The notes below the pieces were generated by a model. That model had not been told where the DNA came from and made no database searches. It was given only the letters and a program-made list of their open reading frames with translations. The translations under genes were made by a program, and so were the position numbers. From assembly GCA_903889245.1 (NCBI GenBank), contig CAISWQ010000020.1, positions 1 to 64,000 on the forward strand: a stretch of DNA of 64,000 nucleotides, in the 5' to 3' direction. Shown here in pieces: positions 16,682 to 25,935 of this stretch. How positions within the stretch are numbered: the first letter of the stretch is position 1; each line of letters starts with the position of its first letter. The stretch comes from an uncultured Lentisphaerota bacterium. GTDB lineage: Bacteria; Verrucomicrobiota; Kiritimatiellia; CAIQIC01.

Positions 16682-19600
16682 TCACTCGTTGCGGAGCGCG
16701 GCGAGCAATTCGCCACGCAGCGCGGCGCGTGCGGCGAGCCATGTCCAGAGCAGGCCGCCGAGGGCGAGCCCGCCGAGTGCACCGGCGAGCAGGCCCCACG
16801 GCACCGCGTTCTGGCCGGCGCGCCACGCGGGCCAGACGGCGAGGATCGCCGCGACGAGGCCGAGCGCAAGGCCGAGGAAAATCAAAAGCCAGTGCTCCGC
16901 CAGCACCATCCGCTGCAGCGCGCGGCGGCGGAAGCCAAGCGCGAGCAGCAGCGCGAGTTCGCCGCGCCGCTCGAGGACGTTGCGCAGCACGACGAGCGCG
17001 AGGCCGAGGCTGCCGAGCACAAGGCCGAGTCCGCCGAGCGCCTGGAAAATCCCGAGGTAGGCGTTTTCCACCGCCATGAAATCCGCCAGCCGCCGCCACG
17101 CGGGCGTCACTTCCAGCCCGCGCTGCGCGAGTGCGCGCGTGAGCGTCGCGGCGACCTCGGTGGCGCGCGCCGGGGGCACATCGATCAGGAACGCGCGGTA
17201 GCCGCTGCTCGCCGGGAAGTGCGCGATGAAATTTTTCTCCGCCAGCAGCAGGCCGCCCTGCAGCACCGAGCTGTGCAGGATGCCGACAATCCGTAGCCTG
17301 ATCACGCGGCCGTGGTCGTCGGCCAGCGCCAGCTCGTCGCCGACCTTCCTGCCGAGCGCCCACGTCACGGTGGGTTCGTCGCCGACCACCGGCAGTGCGC
17401 CATCGCTCTCAACCTTTTCCAACCGCGACCAAGCCACGCCGGCGGTCTCGAAAGTGAACGCTTTGCGCTGCGCCAGCAGTTCCGGCTGTACGCCGTAGAG
17501 GCGCGGCTGCTGCGCGCGGTTGAGGTTGAGGCAGCTGGCGTCATCGCCCTCGCGGACGCGCAGCGGTACGAACGCGACGCCGGCGAGCTCGTTGGAGGCC
17601 AGCGCGAAGGTGTTGAGCCCGGCAGCGGTGTTGAGGTCGTCGTAGATCGGCAACGTCGACTGCGCGAAGAAGGCGAAGCCGCCGGTGCCGCCCGTGCGCG
17701 CCGCGTCCGGCCGCGCGTCTTGGTGGAAGGCGCTGACGGCGACGAGCAGGAAGACGCCGCTGGCTAGGACACTGATGACCGTCAGGCTGCGCCGCCGCCG
17801 GCGCGCCGCGTTGCGCAGGCCGACGCCTGCCAGCGTACCCGCCGCCCGCGCCGCGTTCGTCAGCCCGGCCAGCAGGCTCGCGGAGAAACCGAGGCCCGCG
17901 ATCAGCAAGCACGAGCCGGCGACGAAGAAAGTCTCCGCCGCCTGCTGATCCTGCCCGTGGCCGGCGGTTGCGAGCATGGCGATGGCGCCGGGCAGGAAGA
18001 CAAGGCCGACGATCAAACCTGTGTGTTGCCGCAGACGGCTGAACATCGAACACCGGACATCCAACATCGAACCTCGAAGGTCGGAGGAGTCTTCCAAGCT
18101 GCCGCCCGCGAGCAGCGAGGCCGGGGCGCGGCGCGTCTGGCTGCGCTGCACGAGCGCGAGCGCGCCGCCCGCCGCGAGCAGATTCAGACCGGCGCCGAGC
18201 GCGAGCGTGAGCGGCTCGGCGTGGTAGCCGAGCGGCAGCGCACCGGTCGCGCCGCGCCAGATGGTGGCGAGGCCGAGCAGGGTCAGGCGCGTGTAGGCTG
18301 CGCCGAGCGCGAGGCCGAGCAACGTGCCGAGCAGCGCGAGCGCGAAGCCCTCGCCCCATAGCAGGCGGCGGATCTGGCCGCCGCGCCAGCCGAGCGCGCG
18401 CAGCAGGCCGACCTCGGCATTGCGCTGCTCGAGGTTGAACGCGAACAGCAGCGCGGTCAGCAGCAACGCGGCGACGATCAGGAAGAAGCTGAAGCCGATG
18501 AAGAGCTGGCCGAAGTCCAGCGCCTGCCCGCTCGCCGCGAGCGCGGCGGCGCGGACTGGCACGAACGTCAGGCCAAGCGCCGCCGGATCGAGCTGCGCCA
18601 GCAGGTTCCTCGCCGAGAACTCGCGCGTCGGCAGGAGCAGCGCGGTCAGGTTGCCGAAGCGATTGCCCCACAGTTTCTGGCCGGCGGCGAGCGAGACGAA
18701 CGCCTTGGGCGTGCCGCGATACTCGTTCCAGTATTCCTCGTCCTTCGGCCGGATGCGGCCGTGATCGATCGGGATGCCGGGCTGCCAGTCGTTGCAGTTG
18801 TGGACTTCGGCGAGGCCGGGGAACGCGGGCATCCAGGTTTCGTCGCGCATCAGCTGCAGAATTTTGCCCACGCGGAACCTGGCCGAGGCCTCGCGCAGCT
18901 CGCGGCGGTCACCGATGACGAAGTAGCGCAGCGCGATCTCGTCGCCCACCTTCGCGCCGAGATCGCCGGCGAGCCAGGCGTTGAGCGCAATCTCGTCGTC
19001 ATGCAGTTCGGTGCCGGCGGCGGCGACGAACGAATAGGGCGTGGCGTGCTCGCCACAGCGCAGCTCGTTGACGAAGTAGGTCAGCACGCCGGCGGTGTTG
19101 CTGGAAAGTGATTGCACGGCACTAACGATGGCCGGCGCAAGGAAGACCTGCGGCGTGATCAGCTCGGTGGCGCCGGTTTCCTGCAGATGGCGCGTTTCGA
19201 GGTCAGCATCGGCCAGTTGCCAGTGGCGGCGCAGCACGGCCTCGGCGCCGGCGGTGGCATCGGTCAGCAGGATGTTCGCCTGGCCGGCGCGCTTGAGCTG
19301 CGCCTGCAGCGCGGCGAGCGGGAGGAAGAGCGAGGCCGGCGGCGTCTGGTCGGCGCGCAGGCCGAAGCGGCCGAAGTCGGCATCGCCCGCGATGGCGCGG
19401 ACGCGCAGGCGCAGCGCCACGGAGAGATCGCTGCGGCCGGAAAGTGGCACATCGCGCGAGACCAACGCGGGCTGCTCGACGCGGACGACGAGCGTCTCGC
19501 CCGCGCCGATGCCGAGCTGCTCGGCGAGGCGAGTATTGATGACGGCCTCATCCTCCGCAGCGCCTGCCAGAAGATTGCTCGTGGAGCCCATCCGCCAGAA

Positions 19601-19942
19601 CCGTTCCTCGACGCCGACGACCTGCGCGGCATTCGCGCGCGCGGAGCCATCGGGCAGCGTCGCCGTCCCACGCAGCAGGAGCAGCGGCGCGACGATGGCG
19701 TGGAGATCGGGCTGCAGCTCGTCGGCAAGCGCGGCGCGGAAGAAACGGTCGGGCGTGGCGAGCGCGAGCTGTGTCTGGCCGAGCCGCGCCAGTGCCGCGT
19801 GGCGCAGGCTGGCGCGGACGCTATCGCCGACCACCAGCGCGCCCGTCAGAATCGCGCCCGCCACTGCCACGCCCAGCAACACGCCGAGGTTCGTGCGCCA
19901 ATAGAAGCGCAGGCTGCGGAGGATGAGCGTGCCGAAGGTCAT
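16682..19942 (-). CDS. FtsX/MacB-type ABC transporter permease (double-length)
   Basis: The 1086-residue membrane protein opens MTFGTLILRSLRFYWRTNLG, the usual first helix of a MacB/LolE-type permease. Two large periplasmic regions alternate with hydrophobic clusters (around LFIGFSFFLIVAALLLTALLF and GLGLVLGSLGLALVVLRNVL, partial strings). This is a fused layout with extra helices. It should work with the LolD-like ATPase encoded just upstream, probably in envelope or lipoprotein-related transport; the substrate is unknown. I chose the ATG at 19940-19942; the frame extends further only through a palindrome array. In the middle (about 18039-18090) the coding text is a word repeat giving GSMLDVRCSMF, which looks like an in-frame insertion. 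Confidence 0.85.
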   Translation of the reverse strand: MTFGTLILRSLRFYWRTNLGVLLGVAVAGAILTGALVVGDSVRASLRHAALARLGQTQLALATPDRFFRAALADELQPDLHAIVAPLLLLRGTATLPDGSARANAAQVVGVEERFWRMGSTSNLLAGAAEDEAVINTRLAEQLGIGAGETLVVRVEQPALVSRDVPLSGRSDLSVALRLRVRAIAGDADFGRFGLRADQTPPASLFLPLAALQAQLKRAGQANILLTDATAGAEAVLRRHWQLADADLETRHLQETGATELITPQVFLAPAIVSAVQSLSSNTAGVLTYFVNELRCGEHATPYSFVAAAGTELHDDEIALNAWLAGDLGAKVGDEIALRYFVIGDRRELREASARFRVGKILQLMRDETWMPAFPGLAEVHNCNDWQPGIPIDHGRIRPKDEEYWNEYRGTPKAFVSLAAGQKLWGNRFGNLTALLLPTREFSARNLLAQLDPAALGLTFVPVRAAALAASGQALDFGQLFIGFSFFLIVAALLLTALLFAFNLEQRNAEVGLLRALGWRGGQIRRLLWGEGFALALLGTLLGLALGAAYTRLTLLGLATIWRGATGALPLGYHAEPLTLALGAGLNLLAAGGALALVQRSQTRRAPASLLAGGSLEDSSDLRGSMLDVRCSMFSRLRQHTGLIVGLVFLPGAIAMLATAGHGQDQQAAETFFVAGSCLLIAGLGFSASLLAGLTNAARAAGTLAGVGLRNAARRRRRSLTVISVLASGVFLLVAVSAFHQDARPDAARTGGTGGFAFFAQSTLPIYDDLNTAAGLNTFALASNELAGVAFVPLRVREGDDASCLNLNRAQQPRLYGVQPELLAQRKAFTFETAGVAWSRLEKVESDGALPVVGDEPTVTWALGRKVGDELALADDHGRVIRLRIVGILHSSVLQGGLLLAEKNFIAHFPASSGYRAFLIDVPPARATEVAATLTRALAQRGLEVTPAWRRLADFMAVENAYLGIFQALGGLGLVLGSLGLALVVLRNVLERRGELALLLALGFRRRALQRMVLAEHWLLIFLGLALGLVAAILAVWPAWRAGQNAVPWGLLAGALGGLALGGLLWTWLAARAALRGELLAALRNE
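18039..18090. repeat. Word repeat inside the ABC permease gene
   Basis: Reiterated words of the type AACATCGAAC / ACATCCAACATCG lie in frame in the permease gene. They encode GSMLDVRCSMF on the minus strand. The insert sits between a hydrophobic stretch ending LASGGSL-like text and GLIVGLVFLPG. Confidence 0.65.
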
Positions 19943-19954
19943 GCGCACCTCCGG

Positions 19955-20035
19955 TTTTCCAAGGCTTGGAAAAAGTTGCGGTGAAATTTCCAAGGCCTGG
20001 AAAAAATACGCGCAGCGTTTTCCGAAGTTTGGAAG
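19955..20035. repeat. Phased palindrome array, 3 units
   Basis: Units start at 19955, 19986 and 20018 (31 and 32 bp apart). They occupy the 100-base gap between the ATPase gene and the permease gene. Confidence 0.9.
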
Positions 20036-20042
20036 ATCCGAT

Positions 20043-20750
20043 TCAAGCAAGAACTCCATCGCGCAGTTCGAGGACGCGCGGGAGGCGGGCGGCGAGTTCG
20101 CGCGAGTGGGTGACGAGGACGAGGGCGACGCCTTCCTCGCGGTTCAGCTCCAGCAGGAGCTGGCCGAGGCTTTGTGCGTTGGCGTGGTCGAGCGAGCCGG
20201 TGGGTTCATCGGCCAGCAACAGCTTGGGCTGGTTGACCAGCGCGCGAACGACGGCGACGCGCTGACATTCGCCGCCGGAGAGCTGGGCCGGCCGGTGCGC
20301 AAGCCGCGCCTTGAGCCCGACGCGCTCCAGCAGGCGTTCCGCGCGCGCCAGCGCCGCCGACGTACGCAGCTCGCCCGGTGCGGTCAGTGTGGGGATCAGC
20401 ACGTTCTCCCAGACGGTGCACTGCGGCAGCAGATGGTGTTGCTGGAAGACGAACCCGATCTCGCGGTTGCGGACGGCGGCCAGCTCGTTCTCCTTGAGCG
20501 CGCCGAGGTCGCGGCCGGCGAACAGCGCGCGGCCCTCCGTCGGCCGGTCGAGCGCGCCGAGGATGTTCAGCAACGTGCTCTTGCCGGAGCCGGACGGGCC
20601 CACGATGGCGATGGCCTCGCCGGCGGCGAGCTGCAGGCTGACGCCGCCCAGCACGGCGACCGGTGCGCCGCCTCCGGGCGCGGGATAGGTTTTCCGGACA
20701 TGGTCCAGTTCAAGCAGAACATGGTTGATGGCTGATGGTTGATGGTTCAT
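20043..20750 (-). CDS. LolD/MacB-like ABC transporter ATPase
   Basis: The 235-residue protein has a complete ABC ATPase core: Walker A GPSGSGKST (51-59), Q-loop VFQQHHLL (101-108), signature LSGGECQR (157-164), Walker B LLLADEPTGSLD (177-188) and the switch histidine in LVTHS. DEPTGSLD is typical of the LolD/MacB subfamily. It energises the downstream FtsX-type permease. The start ATG at 20748-20750 overlaps the glycosyltransferase stop (ATGA). The first ten residues (MNHQPSAINH) are a translated word repeat, so the start codon appears to have been recruited from repeat DNA; the conserved domain begins at residue 11. Confidence 0.93.
   Translation of the reverse strand: MNHQPSAINHVLLELDHVRKTYPAPGGGAPVAVLGGVSLQLAAGEAIAIVGPSGSGKSTLLNILGALDRPTEGRALFAGRDLGALKENELAAVRNREIGFVFQQHHLLPQCTVWENVLIPTLTAPGELRTSAALARAERLLERVGLKARLAHRPAQLSGGECQRVAVVRALVNQPKLLLADEPTGSLDHANAQSLGQLLLELNREEGVALVLVTHSRELAARLPRVLELRDGVLA
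20721..20750. repeat. Word repeat at the ATPase start
   Basis: TTGATGG / CTGATGG / TTGATGG / TTCATGG words are reiterated across the start codon of the ATPase gene. The same kind of ATCAGCCATC / ATTAGCCATC words fill 53716-53797. Confidence 0.65.
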
Positions 20751-22042
20751 GGGAAACGGCTCCGAACTGATTGCAGAAGTAATTCGGTTTTCTGCGTCAT
20801 GGCGGCGCTGGAAAAGTTTTGGGCGACGGCGGCGCGGCCGGCGGCGCCGAGCTGGCGGGCGCGCGCGGGGTCGAGCAGCAGCGAACGCAGCGCCGCGGCG
20901 AGTGCGGCGGGATCATCCGGCTCGCAGAGCAGGCCGCCGCCGGTCGCGGCGAGCACCTCGGAAAACGCGCCGTGGCGCGGCTGGACCACCGGGACGCCGG
21001 CGGCGAGCGCCTCAATCACGTAAAGGCCGAAGGCCTCGCCGTAGGTCGCGGGCACGGAGAAAACGGAGAGGCTGCGCAGGAAGTCGGCCTTCGCCGCGCG
21101 GTCCAGGTTGGGCAGCCAGTCGACCGCGGAGGACTGTCCGGCGGCCGCGATTTTCGCCGCGAGCTGTTTTGCGAACGGCAGATCGCCGCCGGTCTGCGCG
21201 CCGGCGATGCGCAGCCGCAAACCGGGCACGGCCTTGTCCCTCTGGAGCAGGAGGAAGGCTTCCACAAGTGTCGCGAGCCCCTTGGTGGGATGCAGTCGCG
21301 CGAAGTAGCCGATGGTTGGCGTGGCAGGTGGCGTGGCGGCGGGCGAAAAATTTTCCACCGCAATGCCGGGGTGGATCACGGTGACGCGCGCGGCATCGAG
21401 GCCGAGGCGCGTGCGCATCAGTTCGCCGAAGTAGGCGCTGACGGCAATGAAGTGATCCACGCCGGCGGCACGCTCGGCGAGCAACTGCCACGCGGTCTGC
21501 CGATAAGCGTCCGACAAATCGTCGAGAAACGAGGCCTCGCCCTGCAGCGTGCAGACGACCGGGCAGCGGAATTCCTTTTTGAGCTGTGTGGCCATGCCGA
21601 CGAGCAGCGAGTTGGAGAGGCAGATGACGTCCGGCGGCGGCAGCGGACGCAGCCACTCGATCAGCCGGTCCAACTCGCCGGCCTGCCGGCCATCCTCGCC
21701 GCGCAGCATCGAGAGCGTGGACTCGCCGAGATCGCGCGCACTGGTCAGGCCGGCGAAGTGCGCGAGCTGGCGTAGCAGCACGGGCGAGCTGAACACGCGG
21801 TTGAGCCAGCCCGGCACGCGGCGCAGGCGCGGGAATTTTTGCGCGAGGTAGACGCTCAGGCCGCCGAGAAAGATCGGCGTATCCGGCGCGACGGCGGTTT
21901 CCTCGGCGACGAACGGCAGGTAGAGCGGCACCATCAGCGCGTCGTGGCCGCGCGCGCGCAGCGCGCGGACGAGCGCGTTATCGTGCAGGCAACTGCCGCA
22001 ATGGAAGTTGCCGGTGCCGGGCGTTAGCTGAAGCAGGCGCAT
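20747..22042 (-). CDS. GT4-family glycosyltransferase
   Basis: The 431-residue protein has a GT-B fold. The N-terminal Rossmann half starts MRLLQLTPGTGNFHCGSCLH with a Gly-rich acceptor-side loop. The C-terminal half has IGYFARLHPTKGLATLVEAF and the donor-binding EAFGLYVIEALAAGVPVV (the E-x7-E pattern). By family it is a retaining transferase using a nucleotide sugar to build surface glycans. I chose the ATG at 22040-22042 because it begins the conserved strand; in-frame starts lie further upstream without family similarity. Its stop overlaps the ABC ATPase start, so the glycosyltransferase, ATPase and permease form one transcription unit. Confidence 0.9.
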   Translation of the reverse strand: MRLLQLTPGTGNFHCGSCLHDNALVRALRARGHDALMVPLYLPFVAEETAVAPDTPIFLGGLSVYLAQKFPRLRRVPGWLNRVFSSPVLLRQLAHFAGLTSARDLGESTLSMLRGEDGRQAGELDRLIEWLRPLPPPDVICLSNSLLVGMATQLKKEFRCPVVCTLQGEASFLDDLSDAYRQTAWQLLAERAAGVDHFIAVSAYFGELMRTRLGLDAARVTVIHPGIAVENFSPAATPPATPTIGYFARLHPTKGLATLVEAFLLLQRDKAVPGLRLRIAGAQTGGDLPFAKQLAAKIAAAGQSSAVDWLPNLDRAAKADFLRSLSVFSVPATYGEAFGLYVIEALAAGVPVVQPRHGAFSEVLAATGGGLLCEPDDPAALAAALRSLLLDPARARQLGAAGRAAVAQNFSSAAMTQKTELLLQSVRSRFP

Positions 22043-22132
22043 AAACAAAACCATCCGATAGCCGAACCAAAAATCCCAAAGTAAGGCGGGAGACACGCAG
22101 GAGTGATGGATACAGGCCGTGAGGTTTTTGAT

Positions 22133-22200
22133 CGCGCCGGGTCGGAGACCCGGCCTACATCACGGAAAAGTTTGTAGGCCGAGTCTCCGACTCGGCGTCC
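22133..22200. repeat. Two facing GC-rich hairpins
   Basis: GCCGGGTC-gga-GACCCGGC is followed, in opposite orientation, by GCCGAGTC-tcc-GACTCGGC; both are flanked by GTAGGC/GCCTAC. The G-to-A change in one arm is matched by C-to-T in the other, a compensatory pair. The remainder of the 22043-22235 gap shows nothing else. Confidence 0.8.
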
Positions 22201-22235
22201 GTTTGAAGAGCTCCAGTGCTCCAGCGCTCCATGTT

Positions 22236-23345
22236 TCATTTCTTCGCTCCGAACGCGTACACGACGCCATCCTCGGCGCCGACGACGACGAGGCCGCCGG
22301 CGACGGCGGGCGAGGCGGTGACTTCGCGCCCGATTTCGTAGGCCCACAGTTGCTTGCCGGTGCCGAGCGCGAGCAGATAGAGGCGGCCATCGCCGGAGCC
22401 GACGAGCACCTTGTCGCCGGCGATGGCGGGCGAGGAATCCACGTCGCCCTGCGTCGGGAATTGCCAGTGCAGTTTGCCGGTGGCGCGGTCGAGACAGTAG
22501 AGCCGCCGGTCGCGGCAACCGAGCACGACGCGCGTATCGGTGACGGCGGGCGAGGAATAGAACTCGCCGTGGCCCTCGAACTTCCAGACCTGCTGCGTGG
22601 CGACGAGGTCCACGCACAGCACCTCGTTCTGGAACTGCGCGGCGTAGGCGCGGCCGCCGGCGAGCGCGGGCGAGCCGGCGACGTAGGCACCGGCCTCGAC
22701 GGCGGATTTTTCTACGCCGGTCGCAGCGTCGAGGACGTGCAGCATCCCGTCGCAGCCGCCGAAGATGACCTTGCCCTCGGCGAGGGCGGGCGCGCCGTTG
22801 ATGTAGTTGGAGGTATCGAACTTCCAGTCGAGTTTGCCGGTGGCGGCGTTCACGCTGTAGAGGTTGTAGTCGTAGCTGCCGAAGATGATGTGCACGGCGC
22901 CGGTCGGTGCAGCGCGGAACCAGTTGGCGCCGCCGAGAATTTTATCGTCGGTCTGGAACTTCCACTTCAGTGCGCCGGTGGCGGCGTCGAGCGCGTAGAG
23001 GAAGCCATCGCCAGAGCCGATATAGGCGACGCCCTCGAGCACGAGCGGCGCGGCCTCGATGCCATCGCCGGTTGCGAATTTCCATTTCAGCTTCCCGGTG
23101 GCGGCGTCGAGCGCGTAGAAATTTTTGTCGAGCGAGCCGAAGAAGACCGTGCCGCCGGCGATGGCGGCGGCGGCCTTGATCGGCGACGAGGTGCGGAACG
23201 TCCAGCGCGGCGCGAGCTTGTCGGGCAGCGCGGAGGAGGCCACGCCGCACAGCGCCGGTTCGCGGTGGAACATCGGCCAGTCGTCGGCCGCGGCGGCGGT
23301 CAGCGCGAGCAGCAGCGCCGGCACAAGATGGGTGAGGCGTTTCAC
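22236..23345 (-). CDS. Secreted PQQ-type beta-propeller repeat protein
   Basis: The 369-residue protein has a signal peptide (LVPALLLALTAAAA). About eight repeats of roughly 40 residues have the form GxVFFGSxDxxxYALDAATGKLxWKF, the PQQ/quinoprotein-like blade (BamB-like fold). Such secreted propellers often act as scaffolds or binding proteins; no catalytic residues can be read and no enzyme function should be assumed. The start is a GTG at 23343-23345 (VKRLTHLVP...), since no ATG precedes the signal peptide and the frame upstream lacks family similarity. It is the sole gene of its unit, divergent from the next. Confidence 0.85.
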   Translation of the reverse strand: MKRLTHLVPALLLALTAAAADDWPMFHREPALCGVASSALPDKLAPRWTFRTSSPIKAAAAIAGGTVFFGSLDKNFYALDAATGKLKWKFATGDGIEAAPLVLEGVAYIGSGDGFLYALDAATGALKWKFQTDDKILGGANWFRAAPTGAVHIIFGSYDYNLYSVNAATGKLDWKFDTSNYINGAPALAEGKVIFGGCDGMLHVLDAATGVEKSAVEAGAYVAGSPALAGGRAYAAQFQNEVLCVDLVATQQVWKFEGHGEFYSSPAVTDTRVVLGCRDRRLYCLDRATGKLHWQFPTQGDVDSSPAIAGDKVLVGSGDGRLYLLALGTGKQLWAYEIGREVTASPAVAGGLVVVGAEDGVVYAFGAKK

Positions 23346-23472
23346 GGTCGGTAATCTAACCAGCGTCCCCGCGCCGCGCAACCCGGCGGTTGCGGGCTTG
23401 TAATCGGCCGGCGTTTCTCCGTATGTTGCGCCACCCGCTTCCGGCAGGGGTCGGACGACGGCGGTAAAAGTC

Positions 23473-24870
23473 ATGGCACGCAAGGAACCAGAAACGCAGT
23501 CCGCCAAAACCACGGTGCCCACACAGGCCACGCCGGGCTGGTTGCGGCTTTTCATCGGCTGCGTTTTCGGCGTGGCGGCACTGTTTGCGCTCTGGGCCAT
23601 CAGTCTGATGGCCAGCCGCGAAAACGAGATCATGCGGTTCGCCGCCCAAGGTTGGGATAAGGTTCAACTGCTGAACACCAACCTGACTTTCGATACGCGG
23701 CTGGCCGTGGATGGTTGGGGTGCCTTCGGCGGCGTCGCGCGGCCGCTGACGCAGGCCGAGGTCATCGTTGCCAACAAAATCCGCTCGCTCTGGCACGCGG
23801 CCTTCATGACGCTGTGTGCGGGCGGCTTTCTGTGGCTGTTTGTGCTGGCGCGACCGCAGCGCGCCTGGCTCTACACGTGGGCAAAATGGGGCCTTGTGGC
23901 GCTCGTAGCCTGGGACTCCTGGATGTTGTCACGCTTCTATATCAAGACCATGCCGCTCGCCGCGCTCGATGAGAATGCGGTCATCACCCTGCTGAAGCAG
24001 GACCTGCCGGTACACCGCGTCGCCCTGGTGACACAGGATGGCTTCTACAACTGGTGGCTGACCTATGTCTTTCCCTATCACGGCATCCAGAGCGTGAACA
24101 TCACCCAGATGCCGCGCATGCCGGTGGACTACAAGCAGTTTCTGGACACGGTCGGCCGCAATCCGATTCGCTTCTGGCAACTCGCCGCCGTCGGCCATGT
24201 ACTCGCGCCGACCCAGGTCTGGGACCAGTTGCAGCGTGACCCGGCTTTGCGCGAACTGTTTGAACTGCGTCTCGCCTACAATGTGGAGCCCGGCCCCCAA
24301 GGCGCGGGTGTGCTCGTGCAGCCGGCCATGACGGCACGGGCGGGCCAGCATGTCGTGCTGCGTTTCAAACAACCCGGCCCGCGTTACGCGCTTTTTGCCG
24401 GCGCAGAAGCCTGCGACGACAAGGAGGCCCTGCGCCGTCTCGCCGATCCGACCGTGACCCCGTTCCAAAAAGTCTGGGTCGCGCCAGAGTGTGCGGCGCA
24501 GGTGCCCGTGTTGACCGGCCAGGGTTGGGTGGGGCAAGTCGAAGCGATCAGCTACCGTCCCGGCCGCTTCCACCTTAAAACCACCTGCGCCCAACCGGCC
24601 TTGCTGCGGGTGGCCGAAAAATTTGACAGTGACTGGAAAGCCTGGGTGGATGGCCAACCCGCGCCGCATCTACGCGTGGATTTCATTTTTCAGGGCGTCG
24701 TGGTTCCCGCGGGCATGCATGACGTGGTGCTGCACTATGCGCCCGCTGTCTGGCCGCTTTATATTCAATGGTCCGGCTTGGCGGTCTTTCTTGGCGCCGT
24801 GCTCTGGCTCTGCGTACCGTTCATCTGGCGCAAATTGAAAGGACCACCGGCGCCCACGGCGCTGGTGTAA
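23473..24870 (+). CDS. Membrane protein with YfhO-like C-terminal region
   Basis: The 465-residue protein is not assigned to a named family with confidence. Helices are at about 22-45 (LFIGCVFGVAALFALWAI), 114-135, 142-158 and 430-455. Between them is a large soluble region. The segment LLRVAEKFDSDWKAWVDGQP with FIFQGVVVPAGMHDVVLHY resembles the extracytoplasmic end of YfhO-type membrane proteins, which are involved in glycosylating cell-wall polymers. A basic C-terminus ends the chain. It lies directly upstream of a GT2 gene and a nucleotidyltransferase gene on the same strand, so a role in surface glycan assembly is a reasonable inference. ATG start; GC somewhat lower than its neighbours. 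Confidence 0.6.
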   Translation: MARKEPETQSAKTTVPTQATPGWLRLFIGCVFGVAALFALWAISLMASRENEIMRFAAQGWDKVQLLNTNLTFDTRLAVDGWGAFGGVARPLTQAEVIVANKIRSLWHAAFMTLCAGGFLWLFVLARPQRAWLYTWAKWGLVALVAWDSWMLSRFYIKTMPLAALDENAVITLLKQDLPVHRVALVTQDGFYNWWLTYVFPYHGIQSVNITQMPRMPVDYKQFLDTVGRNPIRFWQLAAVGHVLAPTQVWDQLQRDPALRELFELRLAYNVEPGPQGAGVLVQPAMTARAGQHVVLRFKQPGPRYALFAGAEACDDKEALRRLADPTVTPFQKVWVAPECAAQVPVLTGQGWVGQVEAISYRPGRFHLKTTCAQPALLRVAEKFDSDWKAWVDGQPAPHLRVDFIFQGVVVPAGMHDVVLHYAPAVWPLYIQWSGLAVFLGAVLWLCVPFIWRKLKGPPAPTALV

Positions 24871-24882
24871 GGAGCGCCGCCT

Positions 24883-25935
24883 GTGGCCGCCACTATGCCA
24901 GCCGGGCCGATGTTGAGCGTAGTGATCCCCACACTCGGCCGCGCGATCCTCGTCCAGACCTTGGAATCGCTCGCGCGCTGCACCGACATGGCGCAACTGG
25001 AGATCATCGTCGCCGGCAATATTCCCGATCCCGCCGTGGCCGCGGCGGTCGCGAGCCTGCAGGCGGCGCACCCGCAGATTCAGCACCTGCCCATCAGTTT
25101 TGCCAAAGGCGATTCCAGCGAGAAGAAAAACGCCGGCTGGCGCGCCGCGCGCGCCGGGCTCGTCGCGTTTCTCGATGACGATGTGATCGTCCAGCCCGAC
25201 TGGCCGCAGCGGATGCTCGAGCCGTTCCGCGAGGCGCGCGTCGGGTTGGTCAGCGGACCAAGCCTCGTGCCCGAGGCGCTGCCGCGCATGGCGCGGCTCG
25301 CCGGCCTCACGCTGGCCTCCAAGGCGGCCGGCTACGTCGCCGCGCGCTACACCGCCGGGCATCCGGACAACTTCGACGCCAAGTGGTCGAATCTGATCGG
25401 CTGCAACATGGCTTTCCGCAAGGACGTGCTCGCCGCGCTCGGCGGCTTCGACGTCGCGTTCTGGCCCGGCGAAGAGATGCTCGCCGCCTTTCGCGCCACG
25501 CAGGCGGGGCACACGCTGGTCTTCGTCCCGCGCGCCGCGCTGCAACATTTTCCGCGCGCCACCTTCGCCGGCTTCCTGCGGCAGATGTATGGCTACGGCG
25601 CGACGCGTATCCGCCTGATCCGCGCCGGCGTCGAGAACGAATGGACCACGCTCGTGCCCGCCGCGTGGGTCGCCTCGCTCGTCGTGCTCGGCCTCGCCGC
25701 GCTGGTGACGAAGTGGGCGCTCTGGCTGCTCGGCCTGAATCTCGCGTTCTACCTGCTCGCCGCGTTCGCCATCATGCTCATCAAGCTACGCGAGACCAAA
25801 CGCGTCGGCGACGCGCTGCTTTTCTTCCTTATCCCGTGCATGCACCTCGCCTACGGCTGGGCCGAGTGGGTCGAGTACTTCCGGCCCAACGCCGACTTGA
25901 GCGTCGGCAAAAAGGAGACTACGTGCAAGCCGTGA
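24883..25935 (+). CDS. GT2-family glycosyltransferase
   Basis: The 350-residue protein is GT-A fold. LSVVIPTLGRAILVQTLESL (about 11-30) is the nucleotide-binding N-terminus. AFLDDDVIVQPDW carries the metal-binding DxD-type motif, and ALGGFDVAFWPGEE supplies the acceptor-side acidic pair. Two or three C-terminal helices (about 255-310) anchor it in the membrane. The GTG at 24883-24885 is preceded by GGAG eight bases upstream. The ATG four codons in has poorer spacing, so I prefer GTG. It overlaps the next gene by 13 bases. Confidence 0.87.
   Translation: MAATMPAGPMLSVVIPTLGRAILVQTLESLARCTDMAQLEIIVAGNIPDPAVAAAVASLQAAHPQIQHLPISFAKGDSSEKKNAGWRAARAGLVAFLDDDVIVQPDWPQRMLEPFREARVGLVSGPSLVPEALPRMARLAGLTLASKAAGYVAARYTAGHPDNFDAKWSNLIGCNMAFRKDVLAALGGFDVAFWPGEEMLAAFRATQAGHTLVFVPRAALQHFPRATFAGFLRQMYGYGATRIRLIRAGVENEWTTLVPAAWVASLVVLGLAALVTKWALWLLGLNLAFYLLAAFAIMLIKLRETKRVGDALLFFLIPCMHLAYGWAEWVEYFRPNADLSVGKKETTCKP

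Noticed and set aside
15405-17363. A 652-residue minus-strand frame across the alpha-galactosidase and permease genes.
   Set aside because: Arg/Ala/Pro-rich shadow frame crossing two convergent genes and the repeat array, with no recognisable domain.
25383-25922. An N-terminal extension of the nucleotidyltransferase overlapping the GT2 gene.
   Set aside because: The text there is an out-of-frame shadow of the GT2 gene; the conserved start and a good ribosome site are at 25923.
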